A stretch of 9,672 nucleotides of DNA from assembly GCA_022866885.1 (NCBI GenBank), contig JALHWS010000136.1, forward strand, positions 1 to 9,672. The letters run 5' to 3'. The translations under genes and the position numbers were made by a program. Each line of letters begins with the position of its first letter. Position 1 is the first letter of the stretch. Of this stretch, positions 1 through 6,057 are shown piece after piece. The DNA comes from Candidatus Microgenomates bacterium (GTDB lineage: Bacteria > Patescibacteriota > Microgenomatia > 2-02-FULL-39-11). The notes under the pieces were generated by a model, which saw nothing but the letters and a program-made list of their open reading frames with translations, was not told the DNA's origin and ran no database searches.

Positions 1-1
1 C

Positions 2-595
2 GGCGTCAAAGGTGGGATTGTTGATTCCGGTGGGACGATGTCCGATTATTTCAGCCGAAACAATATTTTACAGATGAGTAGTTCAGGTAATCCCAGTGTC
101 AGAGACAGCACTAAATCATCTTCCAATGATTATAATTATGACTTTTATAATGGTAAAATTACAGCCAGTTCCAATGCGGAACAAAATGGAATTACATTTA
201 CTAATCCTGGCTTTGCCGTCCAAAGTTTTGACCGCGCGACCGGGAAAGGCTCGTTTTATTTAAACTCAACTAGCGGTGGTTTTGACAAAGCGGTACTTCT
301 GCCAAACTTTAATGATGGTTATACCGGTACGGCGCCTGATATGGGTGCCCATGAAGCCAATACCCCCCCGATGGAATTCGGAGTAAATGCATATCTCACT
401 GTTTCCTCATCACCTACTCCCTTTTCCTGTCCGTTAGCTTCTTTGGGCGATTTCAACTGTGACGGGAAAATAAATGAAAGTGATCTGAATGCTCTTTTGG
501 AGAAATGGATGACTGGTGAGAAAGACATCACCGGAGACGGGAAAACGAATGAGAGTGATTTGAATAAACTGTTGGGAAACTGGAAAACATTATGA
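2..595 (+). CDS. Secreted parallel beta-helix protein with C-terminal dockerin, 3' part only
   Basis: The reading frame is open to the left edge of the window, so the N-terminus is missing and the first internal Met at base 38 is not a supported start. The visible N-terminal part has the Asn/Gly/Ser-rich, beta-helix-like texture of right-handed parallel beta-helix (pectate-lyase-like) proteins. It closes with DMGAHE, a variant of the D-[IM]-G-A-x-E motif that commonly ends such domains. A short Ser/Pro/Thr linker (SSSPTPFS) leads to a 55-residue dockerin-like tail with two EF-hand-type loops (DFNCDGKINESD and DITGDGKTNESD) and a terminal GNW. The large beta-helix protein at 6305-9607 ends its helix in the same way. 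The stop overlaps the next start as ATGA. The helix substrate cannot be told: it could be a polysaccharide lyase-like enzyme or an adhesive domain. Confidence 0.8.
   Translation, partial: GVKGGIVDSGGTMSDYFSRNNILQMSSSGNPSVRDSTKSSSNDYNYDFYNGKITASSNAEQNGITFTNPGFAVQSFDRATGKGSFYLNSTSGGFDKAVLLPNFNDGYTGTAPDMGAHEANTPPMEFGVNAYLTVSSSPTPFSCPLASLGDFNCDGKINESDLNALLEKWMTGEKDITGDGKTNESDLNKLLGNWKTL
428..595 (+). repeat. Dockerin-encoding DNA repeat, copy 1
   Basis: The first of five homologous stretches that encode the dockerin tail from its first conserved Cys to the stop. Bases 446-484 (39 bases from GGCGATTTC to AGTGAT) are identical to 4307-4345 in the fourth gene, including synonymous positions. Confidence 0.9.
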
Positions 596-1842
596 CCAAT
601 TTATATAAATCCATTTGGTTGAGATTTTTGGTGATCTTTTTCTGTTTCTTTTTTATTTCAGTAAAATCTGTTCTGGCTTTCCGTTTTATCTCTTGGGGAG
701 ACGCGCAGGATGGCGGATCAAATTTTAAAAACACTTCAAACCAGGCGGCAACTTTAAATCCTGCTTTTGCTATTTTTAACGGCGATTTTGAATCGGACGG
801 TTTTCAACAGACGCTAATGAATACCATGGTCACGGCTCTAAACGGAGGCAGCGGCAAAAATAACGGCATGTTCAATAAAACATTCCTTGTCAGGGGCAAT
901 CATGATAATCATTACACCAACCCCGCCAGCTGGCAGAATTATTTAGTTACGGCCAACCGGCCGGCTGTTGCCGGAGTCACTAATTACACCGGTATCAATT
1001 CTAGTTCAACCTACCTGACTTATTCTTTTGACTTCGGAAATTCCCGCTTCATTGGCGTGGATATCCCGGGTGATGTCGGCCTGATAACCAGCGCCCAATT
1101 GACATTCATTAATGACCGGTTGACCAACGCGGAAAACAAAACTCTTAACCCGAACCTCCAACACGTGTTTATTTATTTTCATGGACCGATATATTGCGTC
1201 AGCAGTTCTCACTGCTCCTGCAGCGGAAAAAGCGATTCAAGCTGTACCCCGTCATCAATAATTGATTTAATCAAAAACCATCCGATTGTCTCCGCTACTT
1301 TTCACGGTCACGAGCATATATTGGGATGGACGCATATAGACAGTTCGCGCCTTTCCAGCCTCCAATCACGCGTATATGAGCAATTTATGACCAGCCCGTC
1401 AGGAGCTTACGTATCTACCAGTAATCTTTATTCGAACCGGGTAAATTACGCGGAAATGACCAGTGCGCAAGGTTTTGCCGCTATTGACGTAAACGGCTTG
1501 TCGTTTACGGTAAATCTATACCGCAACGGCTCCACTGCACCTTCATGCAAACAATCAATAAACTGTACCAAAAACCAAACAACAGGCAATACCGGCTGTA
1601 CCCAGTCTTCTGTTTGTCCATCCACTACTCCGCCTCCCGAAATAACCGTCACGCCAACAAAACCACCAGCCTCCTGTCCTTTGAAATCCTCCGGCGATTA
1701 TAACTGCGACGGGAAAATAAATGAGAGCGACTTGAATGCTCTTTTAGGCAAATGGATGACAGGAGAGAAAGACATCACCGAAGACGGTATTGTAAATGAG
1801 AGTGATCTGAATAAACTGTTGGGGAACTGGAAGACGTTATGA
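592..1842 (+). CDS. Secreted calcineurin-like metallophosphoesterase with dockerin
   Basis: Predicted exported phosphoesterase of 416 residues. Residues 1-29 form a signal peptide (basic start, long Phe/Ile/Val core, cleavage probably after VLA). The two-metal phosphoesterase motifs follow in order: GDAQ (D37, Q39), NGD (D65), GNHD (N103, H104, D105), FHG (H197) and GHEH (H240, H242). The first motif is D-x-Q rather than the classic D-x-H, a variant known in several phosphoesterase subfamilies. A cluster of four Cys (202, 208, 210, 218) lies between the last two motifs and may form disulfides outside the cell. A Pro/Thr linker (about 343-360) joins the dockerin at 362-416. The start overlaps the previous stop as ATGA, so translational coupling is likely. 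The substrate is unknown: phosphate esters, phosphodiesters or a sugar phosphate are all possible. Confidence 0.85.
   Translation: MTNLYKSIWLRFLVIFFCFFFISVKSVLAFRFISWGDAQDGGSNFKNTSNQAATLNPAFAIFNGDFESDGFQQTLMNTMVTALNGGSGKNNGMFNKTFLVRGNHDNHYTNPASWQNYLVTANRPAVAGVTNYTGINSSSTYLTYSFDFGNSRFIGVDIPGDVGLITSAQLTFINDRLTNAENKTLNPNLQHVFIYFHGPIYCVSSSHCSCSGKSDSSCTPSSIIDLIKNHPIVSATFHGHEHILGWTHIDSSRLSSLQSRVYEQFMTSPSGAYVSTSNLYSNRVNYAEMTSAQGFAAIDVNGLSFTVNLYRNGSTAPSCKQSINCTKNQTTGNTGCTQSSVCPSTTPPPEITVTPTKPPASCPLKSSGDYNCDGKINESDLNALLGKWMTGEKDITEDGIVNESDLNKLLGNWKTL
1675..1842 (+). repeat. Dockerin-encoding DNA repeat, copy 2
   Basis: Second copy, 168 bases. It encodes loops DYNCDGKINESD and DITEDGIVNESD. The last 48 bases, through the ATGA overlap, match copies 1 and 3 at nearly every position. 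Confidence 0.9.
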
Positions 1843-3101
1843 AGAAATATTTTGTTTTATTGATTATTACTGTGTTTTTTCTTTTGCTGCCCAAAAAAGT
1901 CATGGCGGCTCAAACTGCCGACCCCAATGCCCTGCCGGTGACAAAAAACCTTTTAGATTATTTTTATTCGCTCCCCGGCAAAACCAGTAAAAAATTTATT
2001 TCCGGACAAAACATCGGCGGTACTTGGGACTGGAGCAGGTATGATCAGTACATTACTTCCGTTCACGACAAAACTGGCATCGGAAAATATATCGCCATTG
2101 TAGCAATTGACGGGGATGATCTTAATGGCAATGATCCGACTGTCCTTATCACCCATTGGCAAAGAGGAGGATTGATCTCGATAGCCAATCGCCCTTTTAC
2201 CAGTCCTTCAAACCCTATTCCTCCTCCCAGCGATTTTTCCGACTTATATACTCCCGGAACTGATTATTATCAGCATTTTATCGACGTTCTTGATTCTGAA
2301 GCCGTCTTTCTTTCAAAACTCCAAAGCGCCGGTGTGGTGGTTTTGTGGAGACCTTTTGGCGAGATGAACGGCAATTGGTCTTGGTGGTGCAATCAGGACA
2401 AAAATGAGTATATCCAGCTTTGGAAATATACGTTTAGGTATCTTACGAAGACTAAACAGCTGCACAATTTACTTTGGGTCTATTCCCCTATTTTTGCTTA
2501 CAGCTACAAATGGTTACCTGTTTCCTATTATTATCCGGAGCCTGACAGTGACAATCCTAACGGTTATGTCGATATCGTCGGATACGATTACTATCATTAT
2601 TACCCTGACTTTGTCAAAATGAAATATGATTACGATACACTGTTGAAATATGGAAAACCATTTGGCCTGACTGAATTCGGTCCTGATGATGTCCCCTCCA
2701 CCCACGGCACGCATTGGTATGATTACTCCACTCTTCTGACGGGACTTGTGGCTAACAACCTTTCCCAAGTCACATTTTTTCTCTCCTGGAGGGATGACTG
2801 GTCCATCATCAATCAAAATGGCACTTCTGCTTTGATGAACAGCAATTTAATTCTCAACGCAGGAGATCTGCCGAATTTCAATTTATCCCCTATTCTTACT
2901 CCTACTTATACGCCCACTCCCACCTCCTCTTCCTGTTCTTTAAAATTATTGGGCGATTTCAACTGTGACTTGAAAATCAATGAGAGCGACTTGAATGCTC
3001 TTTTAGGCAAATGGATGACAAACCTGAATGATATTACCGGAGACAATATCGTAAATGAGAGTGATCTGAATAAACTGTTGGGAAACTGGAAAGCATTATG
3101 A
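1839..3101 (+). CDS. Secreted GH26 beta-mannanase-like glycoside hydrolase with dockerin
   Basis: Likely endo-acting beta-mannanase or related GH26 retaining glycosidase, 420 residues. A signal peptide (about 1-23, MKKYF then a hydrophobic core ending VMA) is followed by the family's usual landmarks: FISGQN near 53-58, the acid/base segment WRPFGEMNGNWSWW with E175, YVDIVGYD at 243-250, and the nucleophile in LTEFG, E279. The roughly 104-residue gap between the two glutamates suits a GH26 TIM barrel. The residue before the acid/base is Gly, where most GH26 enzymes have His. A TPTYTPTPT linker precedes the dockerin (366-420). In that dockerin both loops have lost the usual Gly at position 6 (DFNCDLK and DITGDNI). 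The gene overlaps both neighbours by ATGA. Specificity for mannan rather than mixed-linkage beta-glucan is inferred from the family only. Confidence 0.88.
   Translation: MKKYFVLLIITVFFLLLPKKVMAAQTADPNALPVTKNLLDYFYSLPGKTSKKFISGQNIGGTWDWSRYDQYITSVHDKTGIGKYIAIVAIDGDDLNGNDPTVLITHWQRGGLISIANRPFTSPSNPIPPPSDFSDLYTPGTDYYQHFIDVLDSEAVFLSKLQSAGVVVLWRPFGEMNGNWSWWCNQDKNEYIQLWKYTFRYLTKTKQLHNLLWVYSPIFAYSYKWLPVSYYYPEPDSDNPNGYVDIVGYDYYHYYPDFVKMKYDYDTLLKYGKPFGLTEFGPDDVPSTHGTHWYDYSTLLTGLVANNLSQVTFFLSWRDDWSIINQNGTSALMNSNLILNAGDLPNFNLSPILTPTYTPTPTSSSCSLKLLGDFNCDLKINESDLNALLGKWMTNLNDITGDNIVNESDLNKLLGNWKAL
2934..3101 (+). repeat. Dockerin-encoding DNA repeat, copy 3
   Basis: Third copy, 168 bases, the most diverged in protein: loops DFNCDLKINESD and DITGDNIVNESD lack Gly at loop position 6. 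The 3' end is still nearly identical to the other copies. Confidence 0.9.
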
Positions 3102-4456
3102 AAAAATATTTTGTATTTTTAATTATTGCCTCATTTTTTCTGTTAATGCCGGGTAAGACTTGGGCACAATCTACTGCGGAAAAAGAAACCCGTGCCGTCT
3201 GGCTCAATAAGGCTGCATTTGATAGTGATGTCAGAAGAACAACGACGCTAAATGATCTGAAAAGAGGTAATTTTAACACCATATTCCTGATTGCTCCACC
3301 AATATATGGCAATTTCGGAGAGGGTACCCCGGCCAATTTTTCTGCCATGTTAACTCGGGCAAAGGATGAGGGATTTCAAGTCCATGCCTGGATTGCAAAC
3401 TATATGCGAACCGGAGATCCTGCGGGTGTCGATTTCACCAGTCAAGCTGAAAGGAATGCCCAAGTTCAATGGACGCTTTATCTCCTGTCTGCCTATCCGC
3501 AAATTGACGGAATCCATCTGGATTACATTAGATATCCAGAAACAGGTACGACAGTTATCAGTAAAGCGAAAAGAGAAGGGGTAAACCAAACAGTTAAATC
3601 AATTTATCAGGCAATGAAACAACAATATCCGGAAAAATTCTTAAGCGCTGCTGTCTTTGCTCCCGGTCAATCTTGTGTCGTCTGGTCTGGTACTGATTAT
3701 CGCCCGGAACAGGAAACCATGTGGAACAATGACGTGCCTAGTTGGTACAAAAATTGGTTTAATGCCCAAATAACCAACTCCCGGTGGAAAAATGTTGGTT
3801 GGGGCAGTACCGGTAAAGTTTGTGCCAAAGCAGTCCCTGACGGATTGAATGTGCAACAGGATCCTGTCCTATGGTTAACCGAAGGATATTTGGACCGGAT
3901 GATTTATATGGCCTATGACACTTTTAATAACGCTTGGTATGAAGAATGGTGGACAGATCATATTTACTACACTTACAGCATGCTAGATTTTAATAAAGTT
4001 TCCAATTATCAGGATAAATTATATATGAGTATCGGATGGTATGTCGATACAAATTACACCCCGGCTAATATTGCAACCATTATTAAAGTTATGAAAGAAG
4101 CAAAAAAAGCCGGAGTAAAAGGTATTTCCGTGTTTGAAATTGGACATTATATTTATGCTCAAAACCGATATATCAATGATAATCCGTTAATTGACGCCCT
4201 CACTATCAACTCATCAATCAATAGTAACGAGGCGCCTTTCATTTTACCGGCCCAATCACATTTTTCTTCAATCGCCCCCGCTCCCTGCTCTCCCCTCGCT
4301 TCTTCCGGCGATTTCAACTGTGACGGGAAAATAAATGAAAGTGATTTAAATTCTCTTCTAGGTAAATGGATGACAAGCGAGAATGATATCACCGGAGACG
4401 GAAAAGTAAATGAGAGTGATCTGAATAAACTGCTGGGTAACTGGAAGACAAATTGA
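3098..4456 (+). CDS. Secreted glycosyl-hydrolase-like GHL10/DUF187 protein with dockerin
   Basis: This 452-residue exported protein belongs, by pattern, to the glycosyl-hydrolase-like 10 family (DUF187/YngK type, TIM-barrel fold). After a signal peptide (about 1-23, ending TWA) come ETRAVWL (30-36), a FNTIFL beta-strand, EGFQVHAWI (91-99) and the family signature DGIHLDYIRYP (137-147), whose D142 is a candidate catalytic or substrate-binding acid. The barrel seems to end near 385 (GISVFEIGHYIY). The linker is short and poor in Pro/Thr. The dockerin (397-452) has one extra residue between the conserved Cys pair compared with its sisters. The first 36 bases resemble those of the preceding gene, so the signal peptide is shared as well as the tail. 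The family is linked to bacterial glycans and plant polysaccharides, but no substrate can be named here. The gene overlaps the previous one by ATGA and ends the tightly coupled block. Confidence 0.78.
   Translation: MKKYFVFLIIASFFLLMPGKTWAQSTAEKETRAVWLNKAAFDSDVRRTTTLNDLKRGNFNTIFLIAPPIYGNFGEGTPANFSAMLTRAKDEGFQVHAWIANYMRTGDPAGVDFTSQAERNAQVQWTLYLLSAYPQIDGIHLDYIRYPETGTTVISKAKREGVNQTVKSIYQAMKQQYPEKFLSAAVFAPGQSCVVWSGTDYRPEQETMWNNDVPSWYKNWFNAQITNSRWKNVGWGSTGKVCAKAVPDGLNVQQDPVLWLTEGYLDRMIYMAYDTFNNAWYEEWWTDHIYYTYSMLDFNKVSNYQDKLYMSIGWYVDTNYTPANIATIIKVMKEAKKAGVKGISVFEIGHYIYAQNRYINDNPLIDALTINSSINSNEAPFILPAQSHFSSIAPAPCSPLASSGDFNCDGKINESDLNSLLGKWMTSENDITGDGKVNESDLNKLLGNWKTN
4286..4456 (+). repeat. Dockerin-encoding DNA repeat, copy 4
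   Basis: Fourth copy, 171 bases, with one extra codon between the Cys pair. It ends in ACAAATTGA instead of the CATTATGA-type ending of copies 1-3, so there is no ATGA overlap with a following gene. Confidence 0.9.
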
Positions 4457-4479
4457 CGCAACTTCAGAACGAATAAGTA

Positions 4480-4509
4480 TTGCCTTGGGAATATTTAACC
4501 GGCTATACT
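4480..4509 (+). promoter_or_regulatory. Candidate promoter for the FGase-like gene
   Basis: TTGCCT (4480-4485, 4 of 6 to the -35 consensus) and TATACT (4504-4509, 5 of 6 to the -10 consensus) are 18 bases apart. Transcription would begin near 4516, giving a leader of about 14 bases with only a weak purine-rich AAAGAA before the ATG. This is the only sizeable gap between the five dockerin genes. Confidence 0.4.
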
Positions 4510-4529
4510 GAAAACAGATTAAAGAAATA

Positions 4530-5816
4530 ATGTTTACTAAGTTAGCGTCAATTATATTTATTGTTTTTCTGTTTCTAACCATCCCTTCAAATATTGCAGT
4601 TGCTTTTGAGACCGGTTCTGTTCCTACAGCGGCTGGCAATATAACCTGCGACCTGCACAACATTACCGATCCCGGTAAATGTCCCACACCCGAGGAGTGG
4701 ACTGACGGCAAAGCCGTAGTTTGCTGCAGCGAAAACGACGATATTGCCTACATCCGGGGCAATATGCCCTTGGTGCTTTCCAATCCCCATGGCGGTTATT
4801 CCAATCCTACCGATATACCTAACCGTACGGAAAGTAAATGCGGGAGCGATTTTGATACCTGGCATGACAGGCGAAGCCAGGAATATACCCGTGAAGTGAG
4901 AAAATTAATTAACGAAGCCACCGGAAAATACCCGCATGTCATTCTAAACCGCCTGGAAAGGATAAAACTGGACGCCAACAGAAGCAAATCACAAGGGGCG
5001 TGCGGCGATTCACGGGCTGGACTGGCTTGGGAAAGATTTAACTCATTTATTGATTTTGCCCTGGCGGAAGTAACTAATAGATGCGGAAAGGGTTTATACA
5101 CAGACTTCCATACCATGGGTTATAACAACGGCTGGATCCAGCTTGGTTATTTGCTTTCAAGCGGTACTTTTTTTGATTCTGATAATCAACTGGAAGATTC
5201 AGCCCATATCAATGCTTCAAGCGTCAGAAACTTAGTCAACTCAACTTCAGCTACCCTGAGTGAAGTGTTAAGGGGCGTCAACAGCATCGGCGGAAGGCTT
5301 AATCATTACGGTTTTGACAAAGTTTTTCCCAGTCAAAAATATCTTACTCCCCCAAGTTGGGATATGTATTTTAATGGTGGATATAATACGTCAACTAACG
5401 GTTCGAAAAATGGAGGAACCATTGACGGATTTCAGGTGGAAGTATACCAATCATTAATAAATGAAGATTGCGACAATTGTAACCGGGAAAAATTATCGAG
5501 AGCTTTGTCCTCTTCTATAATGGACTTTCTTATTTATTTTTATAAGTTTAATCTGGCGAGTTCATACGGTTGTGCGGCGGCCAAAATAACTCCTTCACCA
5601 ACCCCGAAAGCGAACCCCACGCCCACCCTTACTCCCACCCCTTCTTCCTGTCCTTTGAAATCTCTGGGCGATTTCAACTGCGACGGGAAAATAAATGAAA
5701 GCGATCTGAATGCACTTCTGAACTCATGGTTAACAGGCGGAAAAGATCTTACCGGAGACGGTACTGTAAATGAGAGTGATTTGAATAAACTGTTGGGGAA
5801 CTGGAAGACAAATTAA
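4530..5816 (+). CDS. Secreted N-formylglutamate-amidohydrolase-like protein with dockerin
   Basis: This 428-residue exported protein resembles the N-formylglutamate amidohydrolase (FGase) family of zinc-dependent amidohydrolases. The signal peptide is about 1-25 (ending AVA). Motifs in order: LSNPHGGY (82-90, H87), DTWHD (109-113), the Arg/Asp/Asn signature RLERIKLDANR (141-151), TDFHTMG (191-197, D192 and H194) and QVEVYQS further on. These fit the PHsG, D-x-NR and D-x-H landmarks of the family, and the His/Asp/Glu residues are the likely zinc ligands. Ten or more Cys residues suggest disulfides. A PT-rich linker (about 352-372) joins the dockerin (374-428). Intracellular FGases act in histidine breakdown, but a secreted dockerin-bearing form must do something else, such as cleaving amide or N-acyl groups from an external polymer. 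It follows the previous gene after 73 bases with its own promoter-like sequence. Family assignment is moderate, substrate unknown. Confidence 0.68.
   Translation: MFTKLASIIFIVFLFLTIPSNIAVAFETGSVPTAAGNITCDLHNITDPGKCPTPEEWTDGKAVVCCSENDDIAYIRGNMPLVLSNPHGGYSNPTDIPNRTESKCGSDFDTWHDRRSQEYTREVRKLINEATGKYPHVILNRLERIKLDANRSKSQGACGDSRAGLAWERFNSFIDFALAEVTNRCGKGLYTDFHTMGYNNGWIQLGYLLSSGTFFDSDNQLEDSAHINASSVRNLVNSTSATLSEVLRGVNSIGGRLNHYGFDKVFPSQKYLTPPSWDMYFNGGYNTSTNGSKNGGTIDGFQVEVYQSLINEDCDNCNREKLSRALSSSIMDFLIYFYKFNLASSYGCAAAKITPSPTPKANPTPTLTPTPSSCPLKSLGDFNCDGKINESDLNALLNSWLTGGKDLTGDGTVNESDLNKLLGNWKTN
5649..5816 (+). repeat. Dockerin-encoding DNA repeat, copy 5
   Basis: Fifth copy, 168 bases, loops DFNCDGKINESD and DLTGDGTVNESD. 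Like copy 4 it ends in AAGACAAATT plus a stop (TAA here), so copies 4 and 5 share a terminal variant different from copies 1-3. Confidence 0.9.
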
Positions 5817-5830
5817 AGAATAAAAATTTG

Positions 5831-5910
5831 TGGGCTGCCTAGGAGTCGCCCGCCTGCAACGCTTATGCGTAGCATTTGCGGGCAGGGACCTAGCACCTCT
5901 TTCTTATCAG
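5831..5910 (-). pseudogene. 3' half of a split tRNA-Ile-like gene with T-loop insertion
   Basis: Read on the minus strand, this runs from the anticodon loop (CTGATAA, anticodon GAT, no 5' anticodon stem) through GAAAG, variable region AGGTG, T-stem CTAGG/CCTAG, acceptor strand GCAGCCC and discriminator A. The 15 bases at 5896-5910 are identical to 5960-5974 in the intact tRNA-Ile. The T-loop is interrupted by the palindrome at 5848-5886. The acceptor strand is fully complementary to GGGCTGC of the 5' half at 6030-6036, on the far side of the intact tRNA-Ile. About ten bases (the 3' D-stem, position 26 and the 5' anticodon stem) are missing between the halves, so a working tRNA is unlikely. 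Confidence 0.75.
5848..5886 (-). mobile_element. Palindromic element in T-loop, copy A
   Basis: 39 bases reading CCTGCCCGC...TGCAGGCGGGC on the minus strand. They sit between what would be C56 and G57 of the T-loop. The ends pair (GCCCGC with GCGGGC) and the middle forms a second hairpin (ACGC-TTAT-GCGT on the plus strand). Copy B at 6075-6116 has the same ends and the same insertion point but a different middle. Calling it mobile is an inference from the two matching insertions. Confidence 0.6.
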
Positions 5911-5926
5911 CCCGCCTAAAATGCGC
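5911..5926. repeat. Inverted repeat, end of the tRNA-Ile-bearing segment
   Basis: On the plus strand CCCGCCTAAAATGCGC. It matches the reverse complement of 6001-6016 at 14 of 16 positions, differing only at the two central bases CT versus GC. It joins directly onto the anticodon loop of the split tRNA's 3' half. Confidence 0.8.
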
Positions 5927-5932
5927 TTCTTG

Positions 5933-6004
5933 TGCGCGCTCATGGAATCGAACCATGCGCCTCTTTCTTATCAGGAAAGCGTTCTACCGATGAACTAAGC
6001 GCGC
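5933..6004 (-). tRNA. tRNA-Ile(GAT)
   Basis: A complete cloverleaf on the minus strand: acceptor GCGCGCT/AGCGCGC (7 bp), TA at 8-9, D-arm GTTC-ATCGGTA-GAAC, anticodon arm CTTTC-CTGATAA-GAAAG with anticodon GAT, variable AGGCG, T-arm CATGG-TTCGATT-CCATG and discriminator A73. CCA is not encoded (CAA follows the discriminator), so it must be added after transcription. Position 15 is T rather than the usual purine. The gene lies between the two halves of another Ile-like tRNA and within 16-base inverted repeats. Confidence 0.95.
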
Positions 6005-6016
6005 ATTTTGCGCGGG
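6001..6016. repeat. Inverted repeat, other end of the tRNA-Ile-bearing segment
   Basis: On the plus strand GCGCATTTTGCGCGGG, the partner of 5911-5926 (14 of 16). Its GCGC overlaps the first four bases of the tRNA-Ile acceptor stem. It abuts the D-loop end (AGCGGTA) of the split tRNA's 5' half. Confidence 0.8.
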
Positions 6017-6036
6017 TACCGCTGAACCAGCAGCCC
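6017..6036 (-). pseudogene. 5' half of the split tRNA-Ile-like gene
   Basis: On the minus strand GGGCTGC-TG-GTTC-AGCGGTA: a 7-base acceptor strand, positions 8-9, the 5' D-stem and the D-loop, after which the tRNA sequence stops. GTTCAGCGGTA differs from the intact tRNA-Ile GTTCATCGGTA at one of 11 bases. The acceptor strand pairs perfectly over 7 bp with GCAGCCC at 5832-5838. Correct spacing plus the perfect acceptor match make chance unlikely. Confidence 0.75.
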
Positions 6037-6047
6037 CTTATACCCTT

Positions 6048-6053
6048 ATTATA
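6048..6053 (-). promoter_or_regulatory. Candidate -10 box before the split tRNA-Ile
   Basis: On the minus strand a perfect TATAAT, 11 bases before GGGCTGC. That spacing suits a tRNA promoter and suggests the split gene was once expressed from here and may now drive the intact tRNA-Ile. No clear -35 box is seen at the usual distance. Confidence 0.3.
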
Positions 6054-6057
6054 TATG

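Noticed and set aside
472..1069. Cohesin identity for the Ig-like domains of the large surface protein (numbers are residues 472-670 and the helix beyond)
   Set aside because: The domains are about 95 residues with a PKD/Ig-like strand pattern, shorter than typical cohesins of about 140, and no cohesin motif is seen.
2514..2816. Minus-strand open frame of 100 codons inside the GH26 gene
   Set aside because: It is antisense to a well-supported gene with catalytic motifs, and its sequence has no domain character.
5817..5830. A terminator for the dockerin genes just after the last stop
   Set aside because: The stretch is A-rich on the plus strand with no stem followed by a T run. The nearby hairpins belong to the split tRNA and its palindrome.
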